A DNA stretch of 64,000 nucleotides from DASSUW01 sp963835525. GTDB lineage: Bacteria; Actinomycetota; Thermoleophilia; Solirubrobacterales; Solirubrobacteraceae. The notes beneath the pieces are model-generated. The model did no database searches, was not told the DNA's origin, and saw only the letters and a list, made by a program, of their open reading frames with translations. Both the position numbers and the translations under genes were made by a program. Positions 53,201-59,999 of this stretch are shown in pieces. The stretch's first letter is position 1, and each line of letters opens with the position of its first letter. The DNA is taken from positions 1 to 64,000 of the forward strand of contig CAWIFM010000006.1 in NCBI GenBank assembly GCA_963835525.1, written 5' to 3'.

Positions 53201-53442
53201 GCGACGGCCTCGGTGATCAGCCGCCGCGGCGTCGGGAAGTCGACGTTGGCGCAGATGCCGTCCTCGCGCCCGGGCCGGGCGCCGAGGCCGGACGACATCC
53301 GCTGCGTGAGCCAGCGCTCCATCCCGCGCGTGGGGACGGCGACGAGCTCGCGCGCGAACGGGTCGGAGAGCGGGTCGGCGAGCAGCGCCTGAAGCGCATC
53401 GACGAGCCCGTCGGCCCGCTCGGCTCGGTGGACGTGCAGCAC
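50236..53442 (-). CDS. recC: exodeoxyribonuclease V gamma subunit RecC
   Basis: 1068 residues from a GTG. VAVPTRGMERWLTQRMSSGL is the conserved RecC opening, ANVDFPTPRRLITEAVAAAS the next block, SLFGLTRLPRGYVDVLAALA then RDVHLFALHPSPALWEKVAA the helicase-like domain without a working Walker A, and IQIHSCHGRARQVEVLKAAI, VIVMCPDIETFAPLIQATFG the Chi-scanning region by homology. LHRLQAGVRTDEAP and later VCLLGLDDGVFPRK complete the profile. In E. coli RecC recognises Chi and inactivates RecD motor dominance; whether this protein reads a Chi-like site is unknown. The GTG directly follows the VOC stop (TGAGTG). Confidence 0.9.
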   Translation of the reverse strand: MLHVHRAERADGLVDALQALLADPLSDPFARELVAVPTRGMERWLTQRMSSGLGARPGREDGICANVDFPTPRRLITEAVAAASGLAEDLWLPERSVWPLLEVVDESLSELWLQALAAHLGGNPARRFATVRHIADLFDRYALHRPEMIRAWGEGDDAGIPDDAAWQAELFRRLRARIDQPDPAERLRRACARLREEPSLADLPPRLSLFGLTRLPRGYVDVLAALAAGRDVHLFALHPSPALWEKVAAHPKATRRKADETAALPANQLLASWGHDSRELQLVLDDFTDHHHATALAGDSLLHRLQAGVRTDEAPRIELDDSIQIHSCHGRARQVEVLKAAILHELAEDPTLEPRDVIVMCPDIETFAPLIQATFGTGDESELRVRLADRSLRQTNPVLGVVARLLELADERLTASQVLDLADREPVRRRFGFDDDAVGRLEEWVRDSGIRWGLDAAHRAPFQLERMPSGTWRAGLDRLLLGVAMTEDDRRLFERVLPLDDVESDTIDLAGRFAELIDRLRSAVDELNRPKPIAEWAEALGDAADTLTATSPRDAWQRAELQRLLDDVVDEAAGHATELALEEIRAVLADRVKGRPTRANFRTGHLTVCTLVPMRSVPHRVVCLLGLDDGVFPRKGPRDGDDLMLADPHVGERDARTEDRQLLLDALMAATDKLIVTYTGNDERTNLEKPPAVPVGELLDVIGSRAAVVRHPLQPFDPRNFIRGELVPDRVWSFEATTLDGARAMIEERAENPPFLTGPLPPPEGDVIELAQLVDFVRHPTGAFLRHRLDIRLYERSDEIEDRLPVALDPLDESAVGRRLLEARLDGVEARTAVLAEIARGSLPPGVLGKPVIDRVQPRVEAIVEHVPEGTANSVDVKVALPDGRTLSGTVPGVAGDVLRTVRYARVSPRDRLTAWVRLLALAAAYPDRSFEAVTIARALHGSDATVTIARIEPLDAALARDHLAVLIDLYDRGMREPAPLACRASAAYAEAGAGPAGKAWESTFDFDREDREPEHVLVRGGVIAFDELMAEPARADERWDMDETRRFGRWARRLWDGLLAHERLEHR

Positions 53443-54183
53443 TCAGTCGTCGTAGTGGCCCGTCCAGACGGCGAACACCGCGCCCTGCGGGTCGCCGAGC
53501 AGGGCGATCCTGCCGTCCCACAGCTTCATGGGGCCGTTGTGGACCGTCTCGACCTCTCCGACCAGCCGGTCGACGTCCTCGTGTCCGAAGTAGGGCACCC
53601 ACTTCGACGGCCCCTCCATAGGCATGATGCCGCCGTTGTCGCGCTCGCCGTTGCTGATGACGCGGTAGCCGCCGGACTCCGGCATCTCCTTGAACGTCCA
53701 GCCGAAGAGCTTGCCGTAGAAGTCGGCCGCCGTGTCGGCGTCCGGGGTGAGGAGGTCGGCCCAGGTCATCGAGCCGGGCGTGTTCACGAGCGTGGCGCCG
53801 ATGCTCGCGCGCGGCTCCCACAGGGAGAGAGCGGCGCCGGTCGGATCGGCGATCACCGCCATTCGGCCGACCTCCATCACGTCGAACGCCTCATGCATCA
53901 CGGTGCCGCCGCTGTCCGCGGCCTTCTGAGCGGTGTCGTCGACCGACTCGACGGTCACGTAGCAGTTCCAGTGCGGCGGCACGCTGTCGTCGCCGAACAG
54001 CGCCGCGACGCTGTGGCCGTCGCGCTGGGCCATCGAGTAGACGGGCCCGCCGGGCCCGGTCGGGTTGTCCTCGTAGCCCCAGCCGAAGACCTTCGTATAG
54101 AAGTCCTTGGCGGCGTCGGCGTCGCTCGTCATCAGCTCCGCCCACGAGAACGTTCCCGGCGTGTAGCTCGTGCGTTCTCCCAT
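53443..54183 (-). CDS. VOC (glyoxalase-like) protein with two domains
   Basis: 246 residues. Two VOC modules: about 8-120 (TFSWAELMTSDADAAKDFYT, VFGWGYEDNP, VGRMAVIADPTGAALSLWEP) and about 130-245 (MTWADLLTPDADTAADFYGK, LFGWTFKEMPESG, ALLGDPQGAVFAVW). This is the family of hydroxylase-like VOC proteins known from actinobacteria, with no established reaction. It runs directly into the recC GTG, so it may be cotranscribed with recBCD. It is divergent from an AraC-type gene only 18 bases away. Confidence 0.85.
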   Translation of the reverse strand: MGERTSYTPGTFSWAELMTSDADAAKDFYTKVFGWGYEDNPTGPGGPVYSMAQRDGHSVAALFGDDSVPPHWNCYVTVESVDDTAQKAADSGGTVMHEAFDVMEVGRMAVIADPTGAALSLWEPRASIGATLVNTPGSMTWADLLTPDADTAADFYGKLFGWTFKEMPESGGYRVISNGERDNGGIMPMEGPSKWVPYFGHEDVDRLVGEVETVHNGPMKLWDGRIALLGDPQGAVFAVWTGHYDD

Positions 54184-54201
54184 GTCGTCGATACTAGGTC
54201 G

Positions 54202-54636
54202 ATGGCGTTCGTCCCGCCCGCCCGTCACCTGCTCCGCGCCAAGGACCTGGCGGACGCGCGCTACTTCGAGCCGCTCGACGTCGACGACCTGGCGCGGGCC
54301 GCCGGGCTGTCGCGCGCGCACTTCAGCCGCGAGTTCAAGCGCGCCTTCGGCGAGTCGCCGCACGGCTATCTGCTGACCCGCCGGCTCGAGCGCGCCGCCG
54401 CTCTGCTCAGGAACACGGATCGTTCGGTTGCGGACATCTGCTTCTCGGTCGGGCTGTCGAGCGTCGGCTCGTTCACCACCAGCTTCACGCGCACGTTCGG
54501 CAGGTCGCCGACCGTCTACCGCGCCGAGTTCCCGCCGCCCTCGTTGCAGGCGCGGGTGCCGATGTGCGTGATGCGCTTCTACGGCCGCCCGCAACGCAGC
54601 ACGTTTCGAGAAGACAAGACGGCTGCGCGAACGTAG
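54202..54636 (+). CDS. short AraC-type helix-turn-helix regulator
   Basis: 144 residues, essentially the bare DNA-binding domain. The two AraC helix-turn-helix units are FEPLDVDDLARAAGLSRAHF then SREFKRAFGESPHGYLLTRR, and SVADICFSVGLSSVGSFTTS then FTRTFGRSPTVYRAEFPPPS. No sensing domain. It is divergent from the two-domain VOC gene across 18 bases and 45 bases upstream of a second VOC gene, so it probably regulates one or both. The start ATG 54202 has no Shine-Dalgarno sequence (see findings). Confidence 0.85.
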   Translation: MAFVPPARHLLRAKDLADARYFEPLDVDDLARAAGLSRAHFSREFKRAFGESPHGYLLTRRLERAAALLRNTDRSVADICFSVGLSSVGSFTTSFTRTFGRSPTVYRAEFPPPSLQARVPMCVMRFYGRPQRSTFREDKTAART

Positions 54637-54681
54637 CTTCTGCGGCGACCGTTCAGTTCGATCTCCCCAGGAGGACCTTCG

Positions 54682-55113
54682 ATGATCAGGATCGCCAACG
54701 CTCAGCTGTGGGTGCACGACCAGGACGCCGCGCTCGCCTTCTACACCGAGAAGCTCGGCTGGGAGGTCCGCTCCGACGTCACGCTGCCCGAGATGGGCGA
54801 CTTCCGCTGGCTCAGCGTCGGCCCGGCCGGCCAGCCCGACTTCGCCGTGGTCCTGATGGCCATCCCCGGCGCGCCGGTGCTCGACGAGGCGACCGCCGCG
54901 CAGGTCCGCGACCTGATGGGCAAGGGCTTCGCCGGCACGGTCTTCCTCACCACGGACGACGTACGGGCGTCCTATGAGGAGCTCAAGGGCCGCGGCGTCG
55001 AGTTCAGCGAGGAGCCGGAGGAGCGCCCGTACGGGATCGACTCCGGGTTCCGTGACCCGTCGGGCAACTCGTTCCGCCTGACGCAGGTCAACGAGGCCGT
55101 CGTACCCGGCTAG
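54682..55113 (+). CDS. VOC family protein
   Basis: 143 residues. MIRIANAQLWVHDQDAALAF, YTEKLGWEVRSDVTLP, LTTDDVRASYEELKGRGVEF and GFRDPSGNSFRLTQ trace one glyoxalase/bleomycin-resistance module. AGGAGG lies 7 bases upstream. It is the second VOC protein next to the AraC-type gene, so a shared role in detoxifying or modifying an electrophile is plausible. No metal-binding residue can be named with certainty from this fragment. Confidence 0.85.
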   Translation: MIRIANAQLWVHDQDAALAFYTEKLGWEVRSDVTLPEMGDFRWLSVGPAGQPDFAVVLMAIPGAPVLDEATAAQVRDLMGKGFAGTVFLTTDDVRASYEELKGRGVEFSEEPEERPYGIDSGFRDPSGNSFRLTQVNEAVVPG

Positions 55114-55159
55114 AGATCCGTTGCGGCCCGCGTCGCGGACCCGGTAGCTTTGAGGGTGG

Positions 55160-55576
55160 ATGGCGCGCCATTCAGTCCTCAGAGCCTCGGACGCCGACCG
55201 CGACGCGGTGGCCGAGCGGCTGCGGCAGGCGGCCGTCGAAGGGCGGCTGGACCCCGACGAGCTCGAGCAGCGCATGCACACCGCGCTGCGCGCCCGGACC
55301 TACGGGGATCTCGACGGGCTGCTGCGCGACCTGCCGGCCAAGCCGGTGAAGTGGGAGCGTCCGCGCCGCGGAGTCGGCCCCGCCGCGGGCTTCGCGATGG
55401 TGATGGTGCTGCGGACGATGGTCGCGCTCGTGATCCTGGGGGCTGTCCTGGTCGTCGCCACGGCGACGTTCGCCTGGTGGATGATCGGCCTGGTCGTCTT
55501 CCTCGTGCTGCGCTCCGGGCGCAGCTGCCGGCGCCACACGGCGTGGCAGCGCCCACCGCACGTCCGGCGCGTCTGA
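55160..55576 (+). CDS. DUF1707 (SHOCT-like) membrane protein
   Basis: 138 residues. LRASDADRDAVAERLRQAAV followed by EGRLDPDELEQRMHTALRAR and TYGDLDGLLRDLPA is the complete DUF1707 domain of actinobacterial proteins. One or two helices follow (AAGFAMVMVLRTMVALVILG, ATFAWWMIGLVVFLVL) and then a basic tail. It is found upstream of a PspC gene and forms a membrane-stress-like cluster here. Function unproven. Confidence 0.85.
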   Translation: MARHSVLRASDADRDAVAERLRQAAVEGRLDPDELEQRMHTALRARTYGDLDGLLRDLPAKPVKWERPRRGVGPAAGFAMVMVLRTMVALVILGAVLVVATATFAWWMIGLVVFLVLRSGRSCRRHTAWQRPPHVRRV

Positions 55577-55577
55577 C

Positions 55578-55766
55578 TTGGCTCGCTCGACTTCACTCGA
55601 GCGGCCCCAGCGCGGCCGGGTGATCGCGGGCGTGTGCGTCGCGCTCGCGCGGCGGTTCGACATGAAGCCCTGGCAGGTCCGGCTGCTCTTCGTGCTGTCG
55701 TGCCTGCTGCCCGGTCCGCAGATCCTGCTCTACCTCGCGCTGTGGGTCATCCTGCCGTCCGCCTGA
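55578..55766 (+). CDS. PspC-domain protein
   Basis: 62 residues from a TTG, one base after the DUF1707 stop. RGRVIAGVCVALARRFDMKP then WQVRLLFVLSCLLPGPQILL and YLALWVILP is the whole PspC domain with its two helices. In enterobacteria PspC links membrane stress to transcription; here it is a stand-alone domain. The following MFS gene probably begins inside it. Confidence 0.85.
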   Translation: MARSTSLERPQRGRVIAGVCVALARRFDMKPWQVRLLFVLSCLLPGPQILLYLALWVILPSA

Positions 55767-56974
55767 ACGTCGGGCGCAACACGCTGCTGCTCGCCGCGAC
55801 GATGGCCATCTACTCGGCCGTGCTGCAGCTCGTGGCCGCGGTCTCCTCGATCACGTTCGTGCTGGTGACGGGGATCGAAGGGCTGCTCGGGCTGGGTCCC
55901 GCGATCTTCCTCGTCGCGTCGGCCACGGCGGCGATCCCGGCGGGCCGGCTGATGGACCGGATCGGCCGGCGCCCGGTGATCGGCGCGGGATACCTTCTGG
56001 CCACCGTCGGCTGCGGGCTGACCGCCCTGGCGACCAACGTGGAGTCGGCGCCGTTGCTGATCCTCGGCTTCCTGCTGACCGGCGCGGCGAGCGGCATCGC
56101 GCTGCTCATCCGGACCGCGGCGGGCGACATGTACCCGCCGGAGCGTCGCGCGCGCGGGATCTCGTACGTGCTGTTCGGGTCGGTGTTCGGGGCGATCCTC
56201 GGGCCGGCGGTGTTCGGGCCGCTGTTCGCGGATCGCGAGCTCGACGCGGCGGCGCTGACCGTGCCGTGGCTGGCGGCGGGCGGCATCAGCCTGTGCGCGT
56301 CGGTGCTCGTGCTGCTGGTGCGGCCCGATCCCAAGCAGATCGCCGAGCTGATCGGCGGCGTGCAGGCGGACCATCGGCCGGCGGCGCCGCTGCGCGAGAT
56401 CATCGTGCGGCCGGGCGTCCGGCCGGCGATGCTCGCGGCGCTGGCCAGCTTCGGCGTGATGGTCTCGGTGATGAACCTGAGCGGCTACGTCGTGGTCGAG
56501 CATCACCACCACGAGCAGAGCGACGTGTTCCCGATCATCGGGGCCCACGTGCTGGGGATGTACGCGCTCGTGCTCGTGGTGGGCACGCTGATCGACCGCA
56601 TCGGCCGCGGCATCGCCATATCGGCCGGCCTGCTGACCATGGCGGTGTCGAACATCGGCCTGCTGTGGATCGACAGCGTCGCGGGAACCGCGCTGCTCCT
56701 GTTCGGGCTCGGCGTCGGCTGGAACCTGTCCTTCGTCGCCGCGACCGCGCAGCTCGTCGACTCCGCCGCGCCGTCCGAGCGCGGCCGCCTGCTCGGCTTC
56801 AACGACTTCATGTCGGCGCTGCTGGGCGCCGGGCTGGCGCTGCTCGGCGGCTACGCGCTGGACTCGATCGGCGTCGCCGCGCTGGCGCTGGGCGCGACCG
56901 CGATCGTCGCCGCCCCGGTGCTGTGGCTGGCGCCGCGGTGGGCGACGCTCAACGCCGCCCGCGATCCGTGGTGA
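55742..56974 (+). CDS. MFS transporter
   Basis: About 410 residues and 12 hydrophobic helices. GRLMDRIGRRPVIGAGYLLA is the MFS loop 2-3 motif. A related VGTLIDRIGRGIAISAGLLT stands in the second half, as expected for a duplicated six-helix fold. HHHHEQSDVFP near residue 245 is an unusual natural His run in the middle loop. The GTG at 55742 lies inside the PspC gene; a CTG at 55763 overlapping its stop is the alternative. Substrate unknown. It ends one base before the convergent YdeI gene's stop. Confidence 0.82.
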   Translation: MGHPAVRLNVGRNTLLLAATMAIYSAVLQLVAAVSSITFVLVTGIEGLLGLGPAIFLVASATAAIPAGRLMDRIGRRPVIGAGYLLATVGCGLTALATNVESAPLLILGFLLTGAASGIALLIRTAAGDMYPPERRARGISYVLFGSVFGAILGPAVFGPLFADRELDAAALTVPWLAAGGISLCASVLVLLVRPDPKQIAELIGGVQADHRPAAPLREIIVRPGVRPAMLAALASFGVMVSVMNLSGYVVVEHHHHEQSDVFPIIGAHVLGMYALVLVVGTLIDRIGRGIAISAGLLTMAVSNIGLLWIDSVAGTALLLFGLGVGWNLSFVAATAQLVDSAAPSERGRLLGFNDFMSALLGAGLALLGGYALDSIGVAALALGATAIVAAPVLWLAPRWATLNAARDPW

Positions 56975-57535
56975 TCAGTGGATCGTCTCGCCGCGGGCGA
57001 GCATGGCCACGTACTTCTCGATGCGCCTCTGGCGCGTCTCGGGTCGCTTGGCCGTCTCGATGCGGTAGAGCACGGCGTACCGGTTCCGGCTGTTGAGGCT
57101 CTCGAACATGGCCTGTGCCTCCGGCTCGGCCTTCAGCGCCTCCGCGAGGTCCTTCGGCACCTCGATGGTGGCGGATCCGGCGTAGGCCGCGTCCCAGCGG
57201 CCGTCGGCCTTGGCTCGCTCCACCTCAGCGAGTCCGGCCGGGTGCATCCGGCCCTCGGCCGTGAGCCGCTCGACGATCTTGGTGTTGCGCTGCGACCACA
57301 TGCTGCGCGGGCGGCGCGGCGTGTAGCGCTGGAGGTACGTGGCGTCGTCCCGGCTGCGGGCCTGGCCGTCGATCCAGCCGTGGCACAGCGCCGCCTCGAG
57401 CGCGTCGTCGCGACCGACGCCCGCGACGCCCTTCTTGGCGGTCACCAGCCAGACACCGGCGCTGTCGGCGTGATGCTCCGCAAGCCAGGCGCGCCAGGCC
57501 GCGGCGTCCGGAAGGGCGAGCGCATCGTCGGGCAT
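56975..57535 (-). CDS. YdeI/OmpD-associated family protein (paralog 2)
   Basis: 186 residues. AAAWRAWLAEHHADSAGVWL, VTAKKGVAGVGRDDALEAAL followed by CHGWIDGQARSRDDATYLQR, then YTPRRPRSMWSQRNTKIVER and YRIETAKRPETRQRRIEKYV match the family. It aligns in order with the product of 35601-36179 but diverges in detail. Molecular function unknown. Divergent from a VOC gene 18 bases away. Confidence 0.82.
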   Translation of the reverse strand: MPDDALALPDAAAWRAWLAEHHADSAGVWLVTAKKGVAGVGRDDALEAALCHGWIDGQARSRDDATYLQRYTPRRPRSMWSQRNTKIVERLTAEGRMHPAGLAEVERAKADGRWDAAYAGSATIEVPKDLAEALKAEPEAQAMFESLNSRNRYAVLYRIETAKRPETRQRRIEKYVAMLARGETIH

Positions 57536-57553
57536 TGAGGGAGGATGCCACTC

Positions 57554-58000
57554 ATGGTCAAGCCCATCCCCGACCACTTCCGCACCGTCACGCCACGGCT
57601 CGCCGTCCCGGGCACCGACGCGATCGGCTTCTACGAGCGCGCGTTCGGCGCCGAGCAACTCGGCGACGTCTTCAGCGGGCCCGAGGGCGAGCTCATCCAC
57701 GTCGCGATCCGCATCGGCGACTCCGCGGTGATGCTGACCGGCGAGTCCGACCTGGCCCGGGCGCCGGGCGGCGGCCCTGTCAGCGCGATCATGGCCACAT
57801 ACTGGGAGGACGTCGACGCGGCGTGGGAGCGCGCGGTGGCGGCCGGCGCCGAGGTCCTCTTCCCGCTCGAGGACCAGTTCTACGGCGAGCGCGGCGGCCG
57901 CCTGCGCGACCCGTTCGGGCACCACTGGATGCTCAGCCAGGTCATCGAGGACGTCTCCCAAGAGGAGATGGAACGACGAGCCCAGGAGCTTTTCTCATGA
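57554..58000 (+). CDS. VOC family protein (PhnB-like)
   Basis: 148 residues from ATG 57554, which has GAGGGAGGA 8-9 bases upstream; an in-frame ATG at 57545 is too close to that site. DHFRTVTPRLAVPGTDAIGF, YERAFGAEQLGDVFSGPEGE, DVDAAWERAVAAGAEVLFPL and GRLRDPFGHHWMLSQVIEDV form the PhnB-type glyoxalase module. Its stop overlaps the DUF4389 gene (ATGA). Confidence 0.85.
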   Translation: MVKPIPDHFRTVTPRLAVPGTDAIGFYERAFGAEQLGDVFSGPEGELIHVAIRIGDSAVMLTGESDLARAPGGGPVSAIMATYWEDVDAAWERAVAAGAEVLFPLEDQFYGERGGRLRDPFGHHWMLSQVIEDVSQEEMERRAQELFS

Positions 58001-58626
58001 ACGACGCCTATCCGGTGCAGTACGCGGTCGACTATCCCGACCGCGACCTCAACCGCGTGAGCACCGCGTTCCGGATCTTCACGGCGATCCCGATCCTGAT
58101 CCTGATCGGCACCATCACCGGCTACCAGAGCGAGTACGACACCGGCGCGACGACCACCACCGTCGTGGTCACCGGGACCGGGCTGCTGTTCCTGCCGGCC
58201 GCCCTGATGATCATCTTCCGCGAGAAGTACCCGCGCTGGTGGTTCGACTGGAACCGCGAGCTGATGCGCTTCAGCAACCGCGTCGGCGTCTATTGCGCGC
58301 TGATGGACGACCGCTACCCGTCGACCGATGACCACCAGGCCGTGCACCTCGACTTCGAGTACCCGGACGCCCGGGCCGACCTGAACCGCTGGATGCCGCT
58401 CGTCAAGTGGTTCCTCGCGATCCCGCACTACTTCGTGTTGATCTTCCTCTACATCGCGGCGTTCTTCCTGGTCATCGCAGCGTGGTTCGCGATCCTGTTC
58501 ACGGGCCGCTATCCACGCGGCATCTTCGACTTCCTCGTCGGCGTGGGCCGCTGGCAGAACCGAGTGGTCGCCTACGCCGGAATCATGGTCACCGACCAGT
58601 ACCCGCCCTTCAGGCTCGGTCCGTGA
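57997..58626 (+). CDS. DUF4389 membrane protein
   Basis: 209 residues. YPVQYAVDYPDRDLNRVSTA begins the DUF4389 domain, FRIFTAIPILILIGTITGY is a first helix, and LLFLPAALMIIFREKYPRWW then FDWNRELMRFSNRVGVYCAL and MDDRYPSTDD are hallmarks. In the second half, KWFLAIPHYFVLIFLYIAAF and FAILFTGRYPRGIFDFLVGV repeat the same layout. Function unknown. The ATG overlaps the VOC stop. Its last 17 bases overlap the convergent amidase. Confidence 0.85.
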   Translation: MNDAYPVQYAVDYPDRDLNRVSTAFRIFTAIPILILIGTITGYQSEYDTGATTTTVVVTGTGLLFLPAALMIIFREKYPRWWFDWNRELMRFSNRVGVYCALMDDRYPSTDDHQAVHLDFEYPDARADLNRWMPLVKWFLAIPHYFVLIFLYIAAFFLVIAAWFAILFTGRYPRGIFDFLVGVGRWQNRVVAYAGIMVTDQYPPFRLGP

Positions 58627-59980
58627 GCGGCGGGCGTCGGCCGGCCCACGGGCGCGCCTCCTCGAGCTGCGCGGCGAGCGACAGGAGCGTCGCCTCGTCG
58701 TGCGGCCGGCCGACCAGCTGGACGGCGAGCGGCAGCCCGCCGGCCGAGAAGCCGGCCGGCACGGAGGCCGCGGGCTGGCCGGTCGAGTTCCAGAGGACGT
58801 TGAACGGCACCCACGTGGTCGACCACAGGTAGGTCGCGAGCGCCCCGCGGCCCTCCATGATCCCGGCGGGGACCGCGGGCTCGGACATCATGGGCGTCAG
58901 GAGGACGTCGTGGTCGGCGAACAGGCGGCCGGCGCGCTCGGCGAGTCGCTGCTCGGCCTGCAGCAGGCGTTCCACCGTGCCGTCCGAGATCAGCCTGCCG
59001 GGCCGGGCCATCGCGCGCGTGCGGCGCTCGAGCCGCTGCGGGCGCTCCATCTCGCCCACGAGCTCGCGGATGCCGCGGAACATCAGGCCGACGATCAGCA
59101 GCCCGTCGCGCACGCCGACGGGGAGGTCCGCCTCGACCACCTCGTGGCCGAGCTCGCGCAGCAGCTCGGCGGTGCCGTGCAGCGCGGCGAGCGTCTCGTC
59201 GGTCAGCCGCCCGCGCGTGCCGGCGGGGAACGCCTCCGAGACGGCGATGCGCAGGCGCGGCGGGGGCACGGGTGGGCCGAACCTGTCGTCGGCCATCACG
59301 TCGAGCATGAGCGCGCTGTCGGCGACCGAGCTGGTCAGCGCGCCGAAGCAGATCCAGTGGTTCTCGTCGTAGTGCGGCGTGCGAGGGACCCGCCCGCTCT
59401 GCGACTTGAGGCCGAACAGGTTGCAGCAGGCGGCGGGGATGCGGATCGACCCGGCGCCGTCGGCCGCGAGCGCGGCGGGGACCATCCCGGCGGCGACGGC
59501 GGCCGCCGAGCCGCCGCTCGAGCCGCCCGGCGTGCGGTCCGTGTCCCACGGGTTGCGGGTGACGCCCCAGGTGATCGACTCGGTGAACGGCCAGAGCCCG
59601 ACCTCCGGCATCGTCGTCTTGCCGACGACGATCGCTCCGGCGGCCCGGATCCGCTTGACGACCTCGGAGTCGTCGGGCGCCCTCGTGACGATCGCGCCGG
59701 TGCCGCGGCTGGTGATCTCGCCGCCGATGGCCATCTCGTCCTTGACGGCGATCGGCACCCCGAGGAGCGGCCTCGTCTGCCCGGCCCCGCGACGCTGGTC
59801 GGCGCGGTCGGCCTCGGCCAGCGCGCGCTCGGCGTAGACGGCGCCGAACGCGTTGAGCTCGCCGTCGAGCCGGCCGATCCGGTCGAGCGCCGTCTCGACC
59901 AGCTCGCGCGACGAGACCTCGCCGCTCCGCACGAGCTCGGCCTGCCTCGCAACTCCTGCGTACGCGAGGTCGTCGGCCAT
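58610..59980 (-). CDS. amidase (amidase-signature family)
   Basis: 456 residues. LLGVPIAVKDEMAIGGEITS carries the catalytic Lys, TPGGSSGGSAAAVAAGM the cis-Ser and Ser region, and GADGAGSIRIPAACCNLFGL-like sequence the nucleophile Ser in GSIRIPAA. NSTGQPAASVPAGFSAGGLP is the conserved C-terminal block. It hydrolyses an amide to acid and ammonia; it lacks clear GatA-specific partners, so a stand-alone enzyme is likely. A long Arg-rich stretch (QRLERRTRAMARPGRL) lies mid-protein. Confidence 0.88.
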   Translation of the reverse strand: MADDLAYAGVARQAELVRSGEVSSRELVETALDRIGRLDGELNAFGAVYAERALAEADRADQRRGAGQTRPLLGVPIAVKDEMAIGGEITSRGTGAIVTRAPDDSEVVKRIRAAGAIVVGKTTMPEVGLWPFTESITWGVTRNPWDTDRTPGGSSGGSAAAVAAGMVPAALAADGAGSIRIPAACCNLFGLKSQSGRVPRTPHYDENHWICFGALTSSVADSALMLDVMADDRFGPPVPPPRLRIAVSEAFPAGTRGRLTDETLAALHGTAELLRELGHEVVEADLPVGVRDGLLIVGLMFRGIRELVGEMERPQRLERRTRAMARPGRLISDGTVERLLQAEQRLAERAGRLFADHDVLLTPMMSEPAVPAGIMEGRGALATYLWSTTWVPFNVLWNSTGQPAASVPAGFSAGGLPLAVQLVGRPHDEATLLSLAAQLEEARPWAGRRPPLTDRA

Positions 59981-59999
59981 GCGGAGAGTCAACCACGTC

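Noticed and set aside
47048..53821. A single open frame of over 2,200 codons covering recC, recB and the VOC region on the minus strand
   Set aside because: High GC makes stops rare. The frame switches from nonsense Arg/Ala-rich sequence to true RecB only after 50239, while recC lies in another frame with clear motifs.
47159..54636. Very long plus-strand open frames antisense to recB and recC
   Set aside because: Composition is His/Arg/Val-rich without any domain; they are mirrors of the codon structure of the real minus-strand genes.
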